A DNA stretch of 64,000 nucleotides from Achromobacter kerstersii (GCF_902859595.1 NZ_CADIJQ010000007.1:298019-362018), one strand, 5' to 3'; positions 44,982 to 56,046 are shown, counted from the first letter of the stretch. Numbers and translations: made by a program. Notes: generated from the letters alone by a model not told the origin.

Positions 44982-46154
44982 TTATTTCGACAGCACCCGC
45001 ATGGCTTGTTCCAGACCGGCAACCGTGACCGGGTACATGCGGTCTTGCATGATGTCGCGCATCAGCGCGATGGATTGACGGTACTGCCAGGACGCCGTGG
45101 GCTCCGGATTCAGCCAGACGGATTTCGGCCAGGCATCCAGCAGCCGCCGCATCCATTGCGCGCCGGGCTCCTTGTTGTAGTGCTCAACCGACCCGCCCGG
45201 TTGCAGGATTTCGTAAGGGCTCATGGTGGCGTCACCGACGATGATCAGCCGCCAGTCCGGGTTGTACTTGCGCAGCACGTCCCAGGTGTCGAAGCGTTCG
45301 TTCTGACGGCGCCGATTGCTTTGCCACAGGCTTTCGTAGGGGCAATTGTGGAAGTAATAGACTTCCAGATTGCGAAATTCGCTGCGCGCGGCCGAGAACA
45401 GTTCCTCGACGCGGCCGATGTGGTCGTCCATGCTGCCGCCCACGTCCAGCAGCATCAGCACCTTTACCGTGTTGTGCCGTTCGGGGACCATGCGCAAGTC
45501 CAGGTGGCCGGCATTGCGGGCGGTGCTGGCGATGGTGTCGTCCAGGTCCAGCTCCATCTCGGCGCCTGCGCGCGCGAAACGACGCAGCCGGCGCAGCGCA
45601 ACCTTGAAGTTGCGCGTGCCCAGTTCGACCTGATCGTCGTAGTCCTTGAACTGGCGCATGTCCCAGACCTTCACGGCCGTGCGGTTGCCGGCCGATGCGC
45701 CGCCCACGCGGATGCCTTCGGGGTGATAGCCGCCGTTGCCGAACGGCGAGGTGCCACCGGTGCCGATCCATTTGCTGCCGCCCGCATGGCGTTCCTTCTG
45801 CTCTTCCATGCGTTCCTTGAAGAGCTCCATCAGCTTGTCCCAGCCGTGCTTTTCGATGGCGGCTTTGTCTTCGGGCGACAGGTTCTTTTCGAACTGCTTG
45901 ATCAGCCAGTCCAGCGGGATCTCCTTGCCGGCGGGCAGGGCGGCTTCGATGCCTTTGTAGTAGGCGCCAAAGGCCTTGTCGTAGCGGTCGTAAAGCGACT
46001 CGTCCTTGACCAGCGTGGCGCGCGCCAGGAAGTAGAACTCGTCCAGCGTGGGCGCCATCAGGTCGTGGCGCAGCGCGTCCACGAGCGTCAGGTATTCCTT
46101 GACCGAGACGGGCAGCTTGTGTGCCCGGAGGTGGTAGAAGAAGTCGATCAGCAT
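44982..46154 (-). CDS. CoxE-like VWA domain protein
   Basis: 390 residues. The C-terminal half is a von Willebrand A domain with metal-binding MIDAS motif DVGGSMDD (about residue 245; DxGxS form). The N-terminal half is helical and matches CoxE/YehP-type proteins (LPVSVKEYLTLVDALRHDL). It follows the MoxR ATPase gene by 25 bases; MoxR-VWA pairs act as chaperone systems inserting metals or assembling complexes. The partner here is unknown; c-type cytochromes are encoded just beyond, on the other strand. Confidence 0.9.
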   Translation of the reverse strand: MLIDFFYHLRAHKLPVSVKEYLTLVDALRHDLMAPTLDEFYFLARATLVKDESLYDRYDKAFGAYYKGIEAALPAGKEIPLDWLIKQFEKNLSPEDKAAIEKHGWDKLMELFKERMEEQKERHAGGSKWIGTGGTSPFGNGGYHPEGIRVGGASAGNRTAVKVWDMRQFKDYDDQVELGTRNFKVALRRLRRFARAGAEMELDLDDTIASTARNAGHLDLRMVPERHNTVKVLMLLDVGGSMDDHIGRVEELFSAARSEFRNLEVYYFHNCPYESLWQSNRRRQNERFDTWDVLRKYNPDWRLIIVGDATMSPYEILQPGGSVEHYNKEPGAQWMRRLLDAWPKSVWLNPEPTASWQYRQSIALMRDIMQDRMYPVTVAGLEQAMRVLSK

Positions 46155-46179
46155 GAGCGGGCTGCGCGTGGCGGCAAGA

Positions 46180-47061
46180 TCAGCGGCGCTGGCCGCCGCG
46201 CGTCATGGCCGCGAGGCGTTCCAGCAGATGCACGTCTTGCTCATTCTTCAACAAGGCGCCGGCCATCAGGGGCACGGCGGTGGCGGTGTGTGCGTCGATC
46301 TCGGCGGCCGTGGCGTTTTCAGCCAGCAACAGGCGCAGCCAGTCCAGCAGTTCCGACGTTGACGGCTTTTTCTTCAGGCCCGGCGCATCGCGCAGCGCAA
46401 AGAACGTGTCCAGCGCCGCACGCAGCACGTCCTGCTTCAAATGCGGGTAGTGCACGGCCACGATGTCGCGCATGGTGTCGCGGTCGGGGAAGCGGATGTA
46501 ATGGAAAAAGCAGCGGCGCAAGAAGGCGTCGGGCAGGTCCTTCTCGTTGTTGGATGTGATGATGACCAGCGGGCGATGGCGCGCGGAAATGGTCTCGCGC
46601 GTTTCGTACACATGGAATTCCATGCGGTCCAGTTCGCGCAGCAGGTCGTTGGGGAATTCGATGTCGGCCTTGTCGATTTCGTCGATCAGCAACACCACCG
46701 GCTCATCCGCCTGGAACGCTTGCCACAAGGTGCCTTGAACGATGTAGTTGCGGATATCGCGGACTTTTTCATCACCCAGCTGCGAGTCGCGCAGCCGCGA
46801 CACGGCATCGTATTCGTACAAGCCCTGATGCGCCTTCGTGGTGGACTTGATATGCCATTGCAGCAGCGGCCGGCCCAGGGCGCGTGCGACCTCTTCGGCC
46901 AGCATGGTCTTGCCGGTGCCGGGTTCGCCTTTGATAAGCAAGGGGCGCTGCAAGGTCAGGGCGGCGTTGACGGCGAGTTTCAGGTCATCGGTGGCGACAT
47001 AACTGTCGGTGCCGTTGAAGCGGGCAGGCGACGCGGAGGTGGCGGACTGGGCTGCTGACAT
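46180..47061 (-). CDS. MoxR family AAA+ ATPase
   Basis: 293 residues with Walker A GEPGTGKTMLAEEVA (about 45-59), Walker B VVLLIDEIDKAD (about 123-134), sensor VIITSNNEKDLPDAFLRRC with arginine finger, and the AAA lid. Cytoplasmic. It forms an operon with the VWA protein and probably remodels a target recruited by it. Confidence 0.93.
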   Translation of the reverse strand: MSAAQSATSASPARFNGTDSYVATDDLKLAVNAALTLQRPLLIKGEPGTGKTMLAEEVARALGRPLLQWHIKSTTKAHQGLYEYDAVSRLRDSQLGDEKVRDIRNYIVQGTLWQAFQADEPVVLLIDEIDKADIEFPNDLLRELDRMEFHVYETRETISARHRPLVIITSNNEKDLPDAFLRRCFFHYIRFPDRDTMRDIVAVHYPHLKQDVLRAALDTFFALRDAPGLKKKPSTSELLDWLRLLLAENATAAEIDAHTATAVPLMAGALLKNEQDVHLLERLAAMTRGGQRR

Positions 47062-47248
47062 TGTCTGATGGCTTCCGAGAATTGACGGGGATCAAACCCA
47101 TCGTAAGGTATTAATCCTGGGCAATTATCGTACAATCAGGCGGTTTTGCAGTTGGATTTGCAGCTGGGTTCGACCCGCAACGTGTTTGCAGGGGGCCAAA
47201 GTGTGAGCAGGCCCTAGTCCTTAAGCCATACCAAGAAGAGCCATTCCA

Positions 47249-47602
47249 ATGAAGTTGCGAACCTCTCTGAAGTGCACGGTTTCCGTGTTGGCCGCGATGG
47301 CATCCTGTGCGATCGCCGGCCAGGCTGTTGCTGCTGACGCAGCGCCTGTCGGTAATATCCAAAACGCCCGCGACAAGGTTTCCATGTGCATCGGATGCCA
47401 TGGCATCGAAGGCTACAAGGCGACGTTTCCCGAGCTCTATCACGTGCCGATGATTGCTGGCCAGAACGCCAAGTACATCGAAACCGCCCTTAACGAGTAC
47501 AAGAAAGGCGCGCGCAGCCATCCCACGATGGACGCCATTGCCGGCAGTTTGTCCGACCAGGACATCGCCGATCTGGCCGCGTACTACTCGAATCTCAAAT
47601 AA
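47249..47602 (+). CDS. Periplasmic c-type cytochrome (first of pair)
   Basis: 117 residues: signal peptide 1-29, haem-binding CIGCH (about 47-51), and a distal Met in HPTMDAIAGSLSDQDIADLAAYY, the standard class I fold of the cytochrome c4/c553 type. Periplasmic electron carrier. It is 10 bases ahead of a second cytochrome gene with the same layout, together equivalent to a split cytochrome c4. Confidence 0.9.
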   Translation: MKLRTSLKCTVSVLAAMASCAIAGQAVAADAAPVGNIQNARDKVSMCIGCHGIEGYKATFPELYHVPMIAGQNAKYIETALNEYKKGARSHPTMDAIAGSLSDQDIADLAAYYSNLK

Positions 47603-47612
47603 GGGGCAAACC

Positions 47613-47975
47613 ATGAATCGCACGATGCTTGCCCTTCTGGGCGCGACCCTCGCAATCGCGGGCTCTGCCGCCCACGCGCAGGATCTGGCGGCTGGCAAGG
47701 CCGTCTTCGACAAATTCAATTGCGCGTCGTGCCATGGCGCCGACGCCAAAACGGCGGTGGACCCAGCCTACCCGACGCTGGCCGGCCAGCACGCCGATTA
47801 CCTGTCCCATGCACTGAAAGCCTACAAACGCGGCGCCTCCGGCAGCGCGGCCACGGCCAATGTGCGCAAGAACCCCATCATGGGCGCGTTCGCCACGCAA
47901 CTGTCCGACCAGGACATCTCCAACGTATCGGCGTGGCTGGCGTCCTTGCCCAGCGACCTGGGCGTACGCAAATAA
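47613..47975 (+). CDS. Periplasmic c-type cytochrome (second of pair)
   Basis: 120 residues from ATG 47613: signal peptide 1-22 (AHA), haem motif CASCH (about 37-41), distal Met in NPIMGAFATQLSDQDISNVSAWL. The AAGGGG site upstream overlaps the end of the first cytochrome gene's stop region. Co-transcribed with the first cytochrome; likely electron carriers to a terminal oxidase. Confidence 0.9.
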   Translation: MNRTMLALLGATLAIAGSAAHAQDLAAGKAVFDKFNCASCHGADAKTAVDPAYPTLAGQHADYLSHALKAYKRGASGSAATANVRKNPIMGAFATQLSDQDISNVSAWLASLPSDLGVRK

Positions 47976-47988
47976 CCCGCTAGCGGGT

Positions 47989-48414
47989 TCAGAGGCTGGC
48001 GCGGCGGCGGATCAGATCGATATAGCTGTCGCTGTCCAGCGGCGTGCCCAGCCGCTGCGCTTCCCACACCACCTGTCCCAGGCATTCCATGATTTCGTGC
48101 GCCGCGTGATGGGCGTCCGAGCGCGCCGTCAGTTGCTGATAGGCGAGGCGGATGCCGGGCGGATGGTCGATTGACAGCTGCTCTGCAATGGCCAGGTGCA
48201 TGGACAAGTGCAGAAAAGGATTCGTGCGGCCCTTTTCCACGGCGTATTCCGCGGTCATGGCGTCGGGGCTTTCAAGGTCGCCGTGATATTCCGGATGCTC
48301 GATGATCCAATCCAGCGCGATGGCCTCAAGCGGGGTCAGCACCTCGTTGGCGCGGTGCTTGCGCCAGGTGTCGATAAAGAATTCGCGGACTTGGTCGCGT
48401 GAGGGATTGAACAT
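47989..48414 (-). CDS. DUF1841 family protein
   Basis: 141 residues, beginning MFNPSRDQVREFFIDTW as is typical of DUF1841. Helical, His-rich centre (HLSMHLAIAEQL, then SDAHHAAHEIMECLG), suggesting possible metal binding, but its function is not known. Convergent with the cytochrome genes (14 bases apart). Confidence 0.88.
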   Translation of the reverse strand: MFNPSRDQVREFFIDTWRKHRANEVLTPLEAIALDWIIEHPEYHGDLESPDAMTAEYAVEKGRTNPFLHLSMHLAIAEQLSIDHPPGIRLAYQQLTARSDAHHAAHEIMECLGQVVWEAQRLGTPLDSDSYIDLIRRRASL

Positions 48415-48619
48415 CGGGTCGGGGCAGAAATGCGGGATGGAGATGCACTATTTTACCGCCCCCGGGGCGCGGTCAGGTTTCTGTAGCGTCTTTGCGATAT
48501 AGAATTGGTTGCTATACGCCATCCGGAGTGCGGTTCGCGAGGGTGATTTTCCCCTGCGGAATCGGACGCTTTCCGATGCGGCGCATGCAGAAAAACCACC
48601 CGGAGCAAATGGAGCATTC

Positions 48620-49876
<1,257 letters not shown>

Positions 49877-49905
49877 TTCGCGGTTCGCTCCGCATTGCTC
49901 CGTAG

Positions 49906-49937
49906 AACCCGCCCGCCGTCATGGCGGGCGGGTTTTG
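49906..49937 (+). terminator. Intrinsic terminator after icd
   Basis: Perfect 12-base arms AACCCGCCCGCC / GGCGGGCGGGTT, 5-base loop, ending in TTTT. Confidence 0.88.
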
Positions 49938-50009
49938 TCTACCGGGTTTATCTACCCTTACTCGCATGAAGCGCGCTGCGCTTGCATCGTTCTTTTCAGG
50001 TTGATCGCT

Positions 50010-51275
50010 GTGCCCCGAATGTATGTTTCCCTGGCCACTTGGCTGGTATTGCTGGTTCCTGCCCTGGCGCTGACCAGCCCGGTGGGTGGCCCCGCTGTGC
50101 TTTACCTGGCCGGCCTGGTCGCGCTGACGGCGCTGGCGGTGAACGCCATCAAGCGTTACGAGCCCATGGCGTTTGGCGAGTTGTGGCCGATGTCGCTGGT
50201 GTTGCTGCTGCCGCTGGCCTGTATGTTCATCACGTCCGCGGTGCGAGGCGTGTGGAGCAATTCAGAGCTGGAGAAGCTGCTGCGCTTTGCGCTGGCGCTG
50301 CCGGTGCTCTGGCTGCTGCTGCGCGCGCCGCAGCGATGGTTGAAGCTGGTGCAGTGGAGCATTTTGGCGGGCGCCATTGCCGGTTCGGTGCTGCTGATCG
50401 TTACGGTTCAGACCTTAGATCGCAATGCCATGGTTGATGTCGGCGGGCGCTATAACGCCGTGGCGTTTGCAAACATGACGCTGCTGTTTGGCGCGATGAC
50501 GCTGTTGTCCCTGGGCTTTGGCCCCTGTACGCGCTGGCCGCGCGCCGAGACGACGGTAAAGCTGGTGGCCGTGGCGCTGTCCGTCTACGCCACATGGGAG
50601 TCCGAGACGCGCAGCAGCTGGATGTTGCTGCCCATTCTGGGGGTGGTGTTCTTGCTGGGCCTGCGCAACTGGAAGCGCCGCCACAAGGTGTATTGCGCAT
50701 TGGCCGTCTGTGTGGCGCTGGTGGCCAGCGCCGCCGCCATCTGGACGTTCAGCACGCGCATGCACGAGATCTCGAAAGACGTGCAGGGCTATTCCACCTC
50801 GGCCAATCGCGATACGTCTTTCGGCATCCGCTTGCAGTTGTGGCATGCGTCCATCCTCATGTTCCAGAACAGTCCCATCGTGGGAATCGGGCCGAGCAAG
50901 TTCCGCGAGGAACTGCGCCAGCTGGAAACCCAGGGGATCGTGACCGCCGAAGTCGTTGAAGGGTTTGGCGAACCGCACAACGACATGCTGGCCGCGTTGT
51001 CCGGTTATGGGCTGCTGGGCTTGTTGAGCATCCTGACCCTGTATCTGTTGCCAGCCGCGGTATTTTTCCGCCGCATGGCGAGCGACGACCGGGTGATCCG
51101 CGTGGGGGCGCAACTGGGCCTGCTGTTCTGCCTGAGCTACTGCGCGTTCAGCCTGACGGAAATGATGTTCCGCAACATGCGCAGCGTGCCCAATTATTCG
51201 CTCATCGTCGTGACGCTGATTGCGTTGACGACGCCTCGCGTAGCCGAGGCCGCCAACCGCGCGCTGCGGCGCTGA
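50010..51275 (+). CDS. O-antigen ligase family (Wzy_C) membrane protein
   Basis: 421 residues from GTG 50010 (ATG 50019, three codons in, is the alternative). About 10-12 hydrophobic helices fill most of the protein. The large periplasmic loop has the Wzy_C hallmark: RLQLWHASILMFQNSPIVGIGP (about 278-299, in two parts) and the EPHNDMLAALSGYG motif with the functional His (about 325). Such proteins transfer glycan to lipid A core (WaaL) or pilin (PglL). It stands alone here, away from other LPS genes. Confidence 0.85.
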   Translation: MPRMYVSLATWLVLLVPALALTSPVGGPAVLYLAGLVALTALAVNAIKRYEPMAFGELWPMSLVLLLPLACMFITSAVRGVWSNSELEKLLRFALALPVLWLLLRAPQRWLKLVQWSILAGAIAGSVLLIVTVQTLDRNAMVDVGGRYNAVAFANMTLLFGAMTLLSLGFGPCTRWPRAETTVKLVAVALSVYATWESETRSSWMLLPILGVVFLLGLRNWKRRHKVYCALAVCVALVASAAAIWTFSTRMHEISKDVQGYSTSANRDTSFGIRLQLWHASILMFQNSPIVGIGPSKFREELRQLETQGIVTAEVVEGFGEPHNDMLAALSGYGLLGLLSILTLYLLPAAVFFRRMASDDRVIRVGAQLGLLFCLSYCAFSLTEMMFRNMRSVPNYSLIVVTLIALTTPRVAEAANRALRR

Positions 51276-51316
51276 AGATGGGCGGGTAAATTCCCGCGCA
51301 GTGCAAGCATTACCTG

Positions 51317-51347
51317 ACGCAAGGCGCACTCGCCTTGCGTTTTTTTT
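51317..51347 (+). terminator. Intrinsic terminator after the O-antigen ligase-like gene
   Basis: ACGCAAGGCG / CGCCTTGCGT arms, CACT loop, run of T. Confidence 0.88.
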
Positions 51348-51494
51348 ATGGGCCTTGCGTTAGATCAAGTCGACGAGGTCGACCTAGCGAAAACCCTGCT
51401 GTGTCACCGTATTCTGACGGAACGCAATACATAAACCGTCACATTCTGCCGCGAAAAGTTTCAGGCATAAGAATGGGCACTACGAGGAGAGGCT

Positions 51495-53036
51495 GTGAAA
51501 AATTCCAGTCTGCGCAGGGAGCTGTTGTGGTTCGTGTTCGCCATTGGCGTTGCCGTTCTGGCGCTGGGCGCCTGGGACGCATGGCAGCGGCGCATAGAGA
51601 TGGTGGCCGAACGGAAGACGGAGTTGCGCCACGTACTGGATCTGTCCGCGGGCATCTTGCGCAACGGCAAGCAAAGCGTCAGTGAAGGCATGCCGCTGGC
51701 GGAGGCCAAGCGCAATGTGGCGCGGCGCCTGACGCAACTGCGCTACGGCGCTGATGGTTATGTGGGGGTGTTCGGCGACGACTACGCCTTGCTGGCGCAC
51801 CCTGACGCCAAGCTGGTGGGCACGAATGTGCGCGCCATCAAGGATGTGGACGGCCTGCCGATCTTTGAAAACCTTTATGCCGAAGGTAAGGCGGGCGGCG
51901 GCTATGTGGAGTACCGCTATCCCCGGCCGGGCGCCGACGAGGCGCTGCCCAAGATCAGCTATGCCGCCTACGACGCGGATTGGGGCTGGCTGATCTTCAC
52001 CGGCTTGTATGTGGATGATGTCGACACGGCCTTCTACAGCACCTTGTGGCGGCAGGGCGGTGTGACGCTGGGCTTGCTGGCGCTGGTGCTGATCGCCGCC
52101 CTGCGCTTTTTCCGCACCCATGTGATCAACCCGCTGGATGAAGCCGTGGCCTTGTGCGAGCGCGTGGCCAATGGCGATCTGTCTTCCGCGGTGTCGCGCC
52201 ACCATCGGGGCGAGATCGGCCGTTTGTTCGAGGGCATGGGAAGAATGCAGCAACGCCTGGACGTTGCCGTGCGCACCATCGTGCATTCCACCAGCTCCAT
52301 CGCGGCGGCCTCGCGCCAGATTGCGGCGGGCAGCATGGACTTGTCGGATCGCACCGAGAAGCAGGCGGCCGCCCTGGAACAGACGGCGGCCAGCGTGGAA
52401 GAAATCACCGCCACGGCCAAGCAAAGCGCCGAGCATGTGCGCGAAGTCAGTTCGCTGGCGGGGCAGGCGGCGCAACTGGCGCGCCAGGGCAGTGAAGAGA
52501 CCCAACACGCCATCGACGCCATGCACGAGATCTCGCACAGTTCGCAGCGCATTGGCGAAATTATCAGCGTGATCGACGGCATTGCGTTTCAGACCAATAT
52601 CCTGGCGCTGAACGCGGCCGTGGAAGCTGCAAGAGCCGGCGAGCAGGGGCGTGGCTTTGCGGTTGTGGCGGGCGAGGTTCGCGCCTTGGCGCAGCGTTCG
52701 GCCACTGCGGCCAAAGAGATCAAGGGGCTGATCGAAACCTCGTCCGAATCGGTGGCGCGCGGCAGCCAGCGCGTGGAACAGGCCAGCGCCACGATGGGCA
52801 GCGTGTTGGAATCCGCCGCCACCAGCGCGCCCCTGATGGGCGAAATCGCCACCGCGTCGGCCGAGCAAAGCGTGGGGATTGAACAGATCAATCAGGCTGT
52901 GACGCACCTGGACAGCGTGACGCAGCAGAACGCCGCGCTGGTCGAGGAGTTTGCCGCGTCGGCCGCCACCTTGCACGAGCAGGCCGACGACCTGGCGCGC
53001 GCCGTGTCGGTGTTCAAGCTGTCTGCAGCCGGCTAG
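51495..53036 (+). CDS. Methyl-accepting chemotaxis protein with single Cache domain
   Basis: 513 residues from GTG 51495 (GAGGAGAG upstream). TM1 about 9-27, a periplasmic sCache-type sensor (about 35-185; [21 protein letters not shown] and [20 protein letters not shown] motifs read in halves), TM2 about 188-205, HAMP about 207-258 and a signalling domain with the conserved hairpin [37 protein letters not shown] region (here [12 protein letters not shown] at about 355). No C-terminal CheR/CheB pentapeptide. The ligand is probably a small organic acid (inference from the Cache type). Its 3' end overlaps the convergent dapA-like gene by 23 bases. Confidence 0.92.
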   Translation: MKNSSLRRELLWFVFAIGVAVLALGAWDAWQRRIEMVAERKTELRHVLDLSAGILRNGKQSVSEGMPLAEAKRNVARRLTQLRYGADGYVGVFGDDYALLAHPDAKLVGTNVRAIKDVDGLPIFENLYAEGKAGGGYVEYRYPRPGADEALPKISYAAYDADWGWLIFTGLYVDDVDTAFYSTLWRQGGVTLGLLALVLIAALRFFRTHVINPLDEAVALCERVANGDLSSAVSRHHRGEIGRLFEGMGRMQQRLDVAVRTIVHSTSSIAAASRQIAAGSMDLSDRTEKQAAALEQTAASVEEITATAKQSAEHVREVSSLAGQAAQLARQGSEETQHAIDAMHEISHSSQRIGEIISVIDGIAFQTNILALNAAVEAARAGEQGRGFAVVAGEVRALAQRSATAAKEIKGLIETSSESVARGSQRVEQASATMGSVLESAATSAPLMGEIATASAEQSVGIEQINQAVTHLDSVTQQNAALVEEFAASAATLHEQADDLARAVSVFKLSAAG

Positions 53037-53913
53037 GCAGGCTGTGCAGCGCGCCCATGGCGCGTTGCAACCGGATGCTCAGTTCACGGCTGGCCGGCGT
53101 CATGGGCATGCGCAGCTCGTCGGTGATCAGCCCTTGCATCGCCAGGGCGCGCTTGATGGGCGCGGGATTGGGTTCGGCGAACAGCAGGCGGATCAGGCCG
53201 CGCAAGGGCTCGAAGAGTTCGCGTGCGGCCTCGGCGTGGCCCGCCTGCGCCAGGCGCATGACTTCAACATAGCGCTCCGGGTACACGTGCGCCGCGGCCG
53301 GGATGGCGCCGCGTCCGCCCGCCAGCCAATGATCCAGCAGCGACAGATCTTCGCCGCACAGCGCGGCCAGGCGTCCGCGCGCATTCAAGGCGGACAGCAC
53401 CGACGGATTGCATTCCTTGACCGCGCTGAAGTTGGGCAATAGCGCCAGCTTCTCCATGGTCTCCACTGTCATCGTCACGCCAGTCCGCTTGGGGATGTTG
53501 TACAGAATGATGGGGCGTTCGGTTGCCCAGGCGATCTGGCGGTAATGCCACAAGATGCCGGCTTGCGATGGGCCCAAATAGTAGGGCGGCGGCACCAGAT
53601 AGCCGGCGGGGGCCAGTTTGTCCAGGCGGCGGATGGCGGTGGCGACGCCGCGCGTGTCGACGCCGCCTGCTCCAAACACCAGCGGCAGCGCGTGCGGATC
53701 GCTGGCGATGGCTTCGGCCATGTCGATTTTTTCGGACAGGCTCAGCAGGTTGCCTTCGCCGGTGGAGCCGAACAGCACCAGCCCGGCGATGCCGGCGTTG
53801 CGGTAGTAGCGGGCCAGCGCCTGGGCGGCGTCCAGGTCCACATAGCCGCCACGCAGCGGCGTGATCATCGGCAGCCAGATGCCTTCGAATGCGGTCGTAA
53901 CGGGCATGTCCAT
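53014..53913 (-). CDS. Dihydrodipicolinate synthase (DapA) family aldolase
   Basis: 299 residues, TIM-barrel class I aldolase. GSTGEG (about 49-54), Tyr in [12 protein letters not shown] (about 135-146) and Schiff-base Lys in SAVKECN (about 164) are present. The family includes DapA itself and sugar-acid aldolases or N-acetylneuraminate lyases; the position away from lysine genes and with a small partner suggests a paralogue, not necessarily lysine synthesis. It lies 3 bases after the 106-residue ORF on the same strand. Confidence 0.85.
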   Translation of the reverse strand: MDMPVTTAFEGIWLPMITPLRGGYVDLDAAQALARYYRNAGIAGLVLFGSTGEGNLLSLSEKIDMAEAIASDPHALPLVFGAGGVDTRGVATAIRRLDKLAPAGYLVPPPYYLGPSQAGILWHYRQIAWATERPIILYNIPKRTGVTMTVETMEKLALLPNFSAVKECNPSVLSALNARGRLAALCGEDLSLLDHWLAGGRGAIPAAAHVYPERYVEVMRLAQAGHAEAARELFEPLRGLIRLLFAEPNPAPIKRALAMQGLITDELRMPMTPASRELSIRLQRAMGALHSLPSRLQTA

Positions 53914-53916
53914 GGT

Positions 53917-54237
53917 TTATTGCACCGTGATGGCCGACGCCGGGCGCACCGCGCCGAATTCCGCTTGGGGCAGGCCGCACATGACGGCGTGCATCAGGTC
54001 GCCGAGTTCGTGGCGGGCGCACTGCAGTTGCAGCGTGCTTTGCGCATGGGCGTGGTCTACCGACAGCACATAGACGCCGATACGGTCGCCCAGCTCGCGG
54101 TGCAGCGCCAGCCGCACCTTCAGGGCATCCAGCGTATCGATCCTGACCGTCAGCGCCACCCGCTCGGATTGCGGCAGGGGCAGCGCGGAAGAGGAAGCGG
54201 GCGAAAGCAGGGGGCGGCGATCCAGTCGGGGAGTCAT
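53917..54237 (-). CDS. Hypothetical small protein, possibly ACT-like
   Basis: 106 residues from ATG 54237, unknown function. After a 25-residue Pro/Ser/Leu-rich start, the sequence VALTVRIDTLDALKVRLAL, GDRIGVYVLSVDHAH, STLQLQCARHELGDLMHAV shows a strand-helix-strand-strand-helix pattern resembling an ACT or ferredoxin-like ligand domain. It is directly ahead of the DapA-like gene and probably co-expressed. Annotation by fold is a guess. Confidence 0.6.
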   Translation of the reverse strand: MTPRLDRRPLLSPASSSALPLPQSERVALTVRIDTLDALKVRLALHRELGDRIGVYVLSVDHAHAQSTLQLQCARHELGDLMHAVMCGLPQAEFGAVRPASAITVQ

Positions 54238-54380
54238 GGCGGGGGGCGGGACGGATTCGCCACTTGCGGCGATCCGTAATTCCGGTTGGTTGATGACGAT
54301 TCCACTATAGAAATCGCACCGTAAATCCTGCCGATAAAAGCGGGCGCGGCGCATAAAAAACGCGTCAACGCCGCGCCGGA

Positions 54381-55148
54381 TCAAAACGTTTTGGTCACAG
54401 ACAGCAGGCCGGTTGCGCGGCCCATGTCGCGCCCGCGCGTGTTGGTGTAGACCGCGCGGTCGGCATTGGTGTCCAGGTACGCCAGCGACACCGACAAGCC
54501 CGCTCCAAAGTCTTTCGTCAGCCCCAGCTTCCAATCGGTATAGGAGCCGCGGTCGACGTTGCGCACGATCTGGCGGCCGACATGGGCGTTCAGGGTCAAG
54601 CCCCACAGCCCCGTGTCCACGTTGCCCGTCACGTCAAAGTACTGGCTGTACTTGCTGTCGGCAAAGCCGAACAGGTTGGTCATGGCGATGGAATACTTGA
54701 ACATCACCGGGCCGTAACCGATGCCGGCATAGAGCTCGGTGGTGTCGGGGCTGGTGAATCCGGACGGGTAGTCGCCGGGGTAGTAGTACTGCAAGACGCC
54801 CAGGTCAACCGGCACGCCTTCTGTCAGATTGCCCTTGTAGCCGCCGTAGAAATCCATTTCGACGGGGGCCGACACGGCGCTGTTGCTGTCGCCCAGCCAG
54901 CTGATGCTGGAATTCCAGTTGCCCAGATAAAAGCCGCTCGCGTGGGCCAGATCGAAGCCGCCTTGGATGGCGGGCTGGTTGTTCGACTGCATCAGGCCGC
55001 GATAGCGGTACTGGCTGGCCAGCGTGAGGTTGGCCGATAACGAGAAGTCGCTGGCGGCGGGCGTTGTCGTCGCGACGGGGGCTTCGCTGGCCTGCGAGGT
55101 GGTGGTAAGCGCAAGCAGCGCAAGCGCGGCCAGGGTGTTGCGGGACAT
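54381..55148 (-). CDS. TorF family putative outer-membrane porin
   Basis: 255 residues from ATG 55148: signal peptide 1-21 (SQAS), then a beta-strand-rich barrel (SANLTLASQYRYRGLMQSN at about 38-56, repeated aromatic strand ends, C-terminal Phe in VTKTF). TIGR02001/Gcw_chp family. C-terminal phenylalanine fits BAM-dependent insertion. It is encoded downstream of the kdp operon on the same strand but separated by a hairpin and a repeat. Confidence 0.86.
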   Translation of the reverse strand: MSRNTLAALALLALTTTSQASEAPVATTTPAASDFSLSANLTLASQYRYRGLMQSNNQPAIQGGFDLAHASGFYLGNWNSSISWLGDSNSAVSAPVEMDFYGGYKGNLTEGVPVDLGVLQYYYPGDYPSGFTSPDTTELYAGIGYGPVMFKYSIAMTNLFGFADSKYSQYFDVTGNVDTGLWGLTLNAHVGRQIVRNVDRGSYTDWKLGLTKDFGAGLSVSLAYLDTNADRAVYTNTRGRDMGRATGLLSVTKTF

Positions 55149-55195
55149 GGAAGACTCCTGATGTTGGATGAGGATCGCAACAATAGGAGGATCGG

Positions 55196-55221
55196 CATAA
55201 AGCGCGAGACAAGACTCGCGC
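55196..55221 (-). terminator. Terminator-like hairpin downstream of kdpE
   Basis: On the minus strand: GCGCGAG / CTCGCGC stem with a 6-base loop followed by TTTAT. It lies beyond the 14-bp repeat, between kdpE and the porin gene. Confidence 0.65.
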
Positions 55222-55237
55222 GGTCCGCATAAAGGCG

Positions 55238-55321
55238 GCATCAAGAGTGCCGCGTCAACCAGGCGGCATCAACAAGATCGCATCAACGAGGCCGCATCAA
55301 CAACACCGCATCAACGCGGCG
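55238..55321. repeat. 14-bp tandem repeat, 6 copies
   Basis: GCATCAA (once GCGTCAA) recurs every 14 bases at 55238, 55252, 55266, 55280, 55294 and 55308; the other seven positions of each unit vary. It lies just past the kdpE stop. Confidence 0.85.
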
Positions 55322-55341
55322 CCATCCCCACCACCCGGCAA

Positions 55342-56034
55342 TCACCCCGCGAAGCGATAGCCCACACCGATTTCGGTCATCAGGAATACCGGCTGCGCGG
55401 GATCGGCTTCCAGCTTCTGGCGCAGATGGCCCATATAGATGCGCAGGTAGTGATTGCTTTCCACATGCGATGGGCCCCAGACCTCGCGCAGCAGTTCACG
55501 GTGCGTCATGACCTTGCCGCGATGCGCCAATAGCGCGGCCAGCAGCCGGTATTCCATGGCCGTCAGGTGCACGTGCTGGCCATTGCGTTCGACAACGCGT
55601 TTGGCGAAGTCCACGCGCACCTCGCCAAACGTGATTTCGGCGGCGCTGCCCGCGCCGCCCCGTGCATGCCGGCGCAGCAGCACGCGCAGCCGGGCCAGCA
55701 GCTCGCTGACACCGAAGGGCTTGGTCAGATAGTCGTCGGCGCCCGCGTCCAGCGCGGCCACCTTGTCGGCCTCGGCGCTGCGGGCGGATAGCACCAGCAC
55801 CGGCACTTCCGTCCACGCGCGCAATTCGCGGATGAGCGTCATGCCGTCTTCGTCGGGCAAGCCCAGGTCCAGCACGATGGCGTCGGGTTGGCGGGTGCCG
55901 GCTTCGATCAGGCCGCGCTTGACGGTGTCGGCTTCGTGCACGACGCAGCCTTCGCTTTCCAGGGCCTGGCGGACGAAGCGCCGGATGTTGGCGTCGTCTT
56001 CAATGATCAGGACGGTGGGCTGATAGTCGAACAT
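55342..56034 (-). CDS. kdpE: Potassium two-component response regulator KdpE
   Basis: 230 residues, OmpR family: receiver with acidic pair EDD (11-13), phospho-Asp in AIVLDLGLPDEDG (about 55) and Lys in YLTKPFG (about 104), then a winged helix (about 135-228; VMTHRELLREVWG). It activates kdpFABC under potassium limitation. It starts 12 bases after kdpD. Confidence 0.94.
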   Translation of the reverse strand: MFDYQPTVLIIEDDANIRRFVRQALESEGCVVHEADTVKRGLIEAGTRQPDAIVLDLGLPDEDGMTLIRELRAWTEVPVLVLSARSAEADKVAALDAGADDYLTKPFGVSELLARLRVLLRRHARGGAGSAAEITFGEVRVDFAKRVVERNGQHVHLTAMEYRLLAALLAHRGKVMTHRELLREVWGPSHVESNHYLRIYMGHLRQKLEADPAQPVFLMTEIGVGYRFAG

Positions 56035-56046
56035 GCTTTGGGGGAA

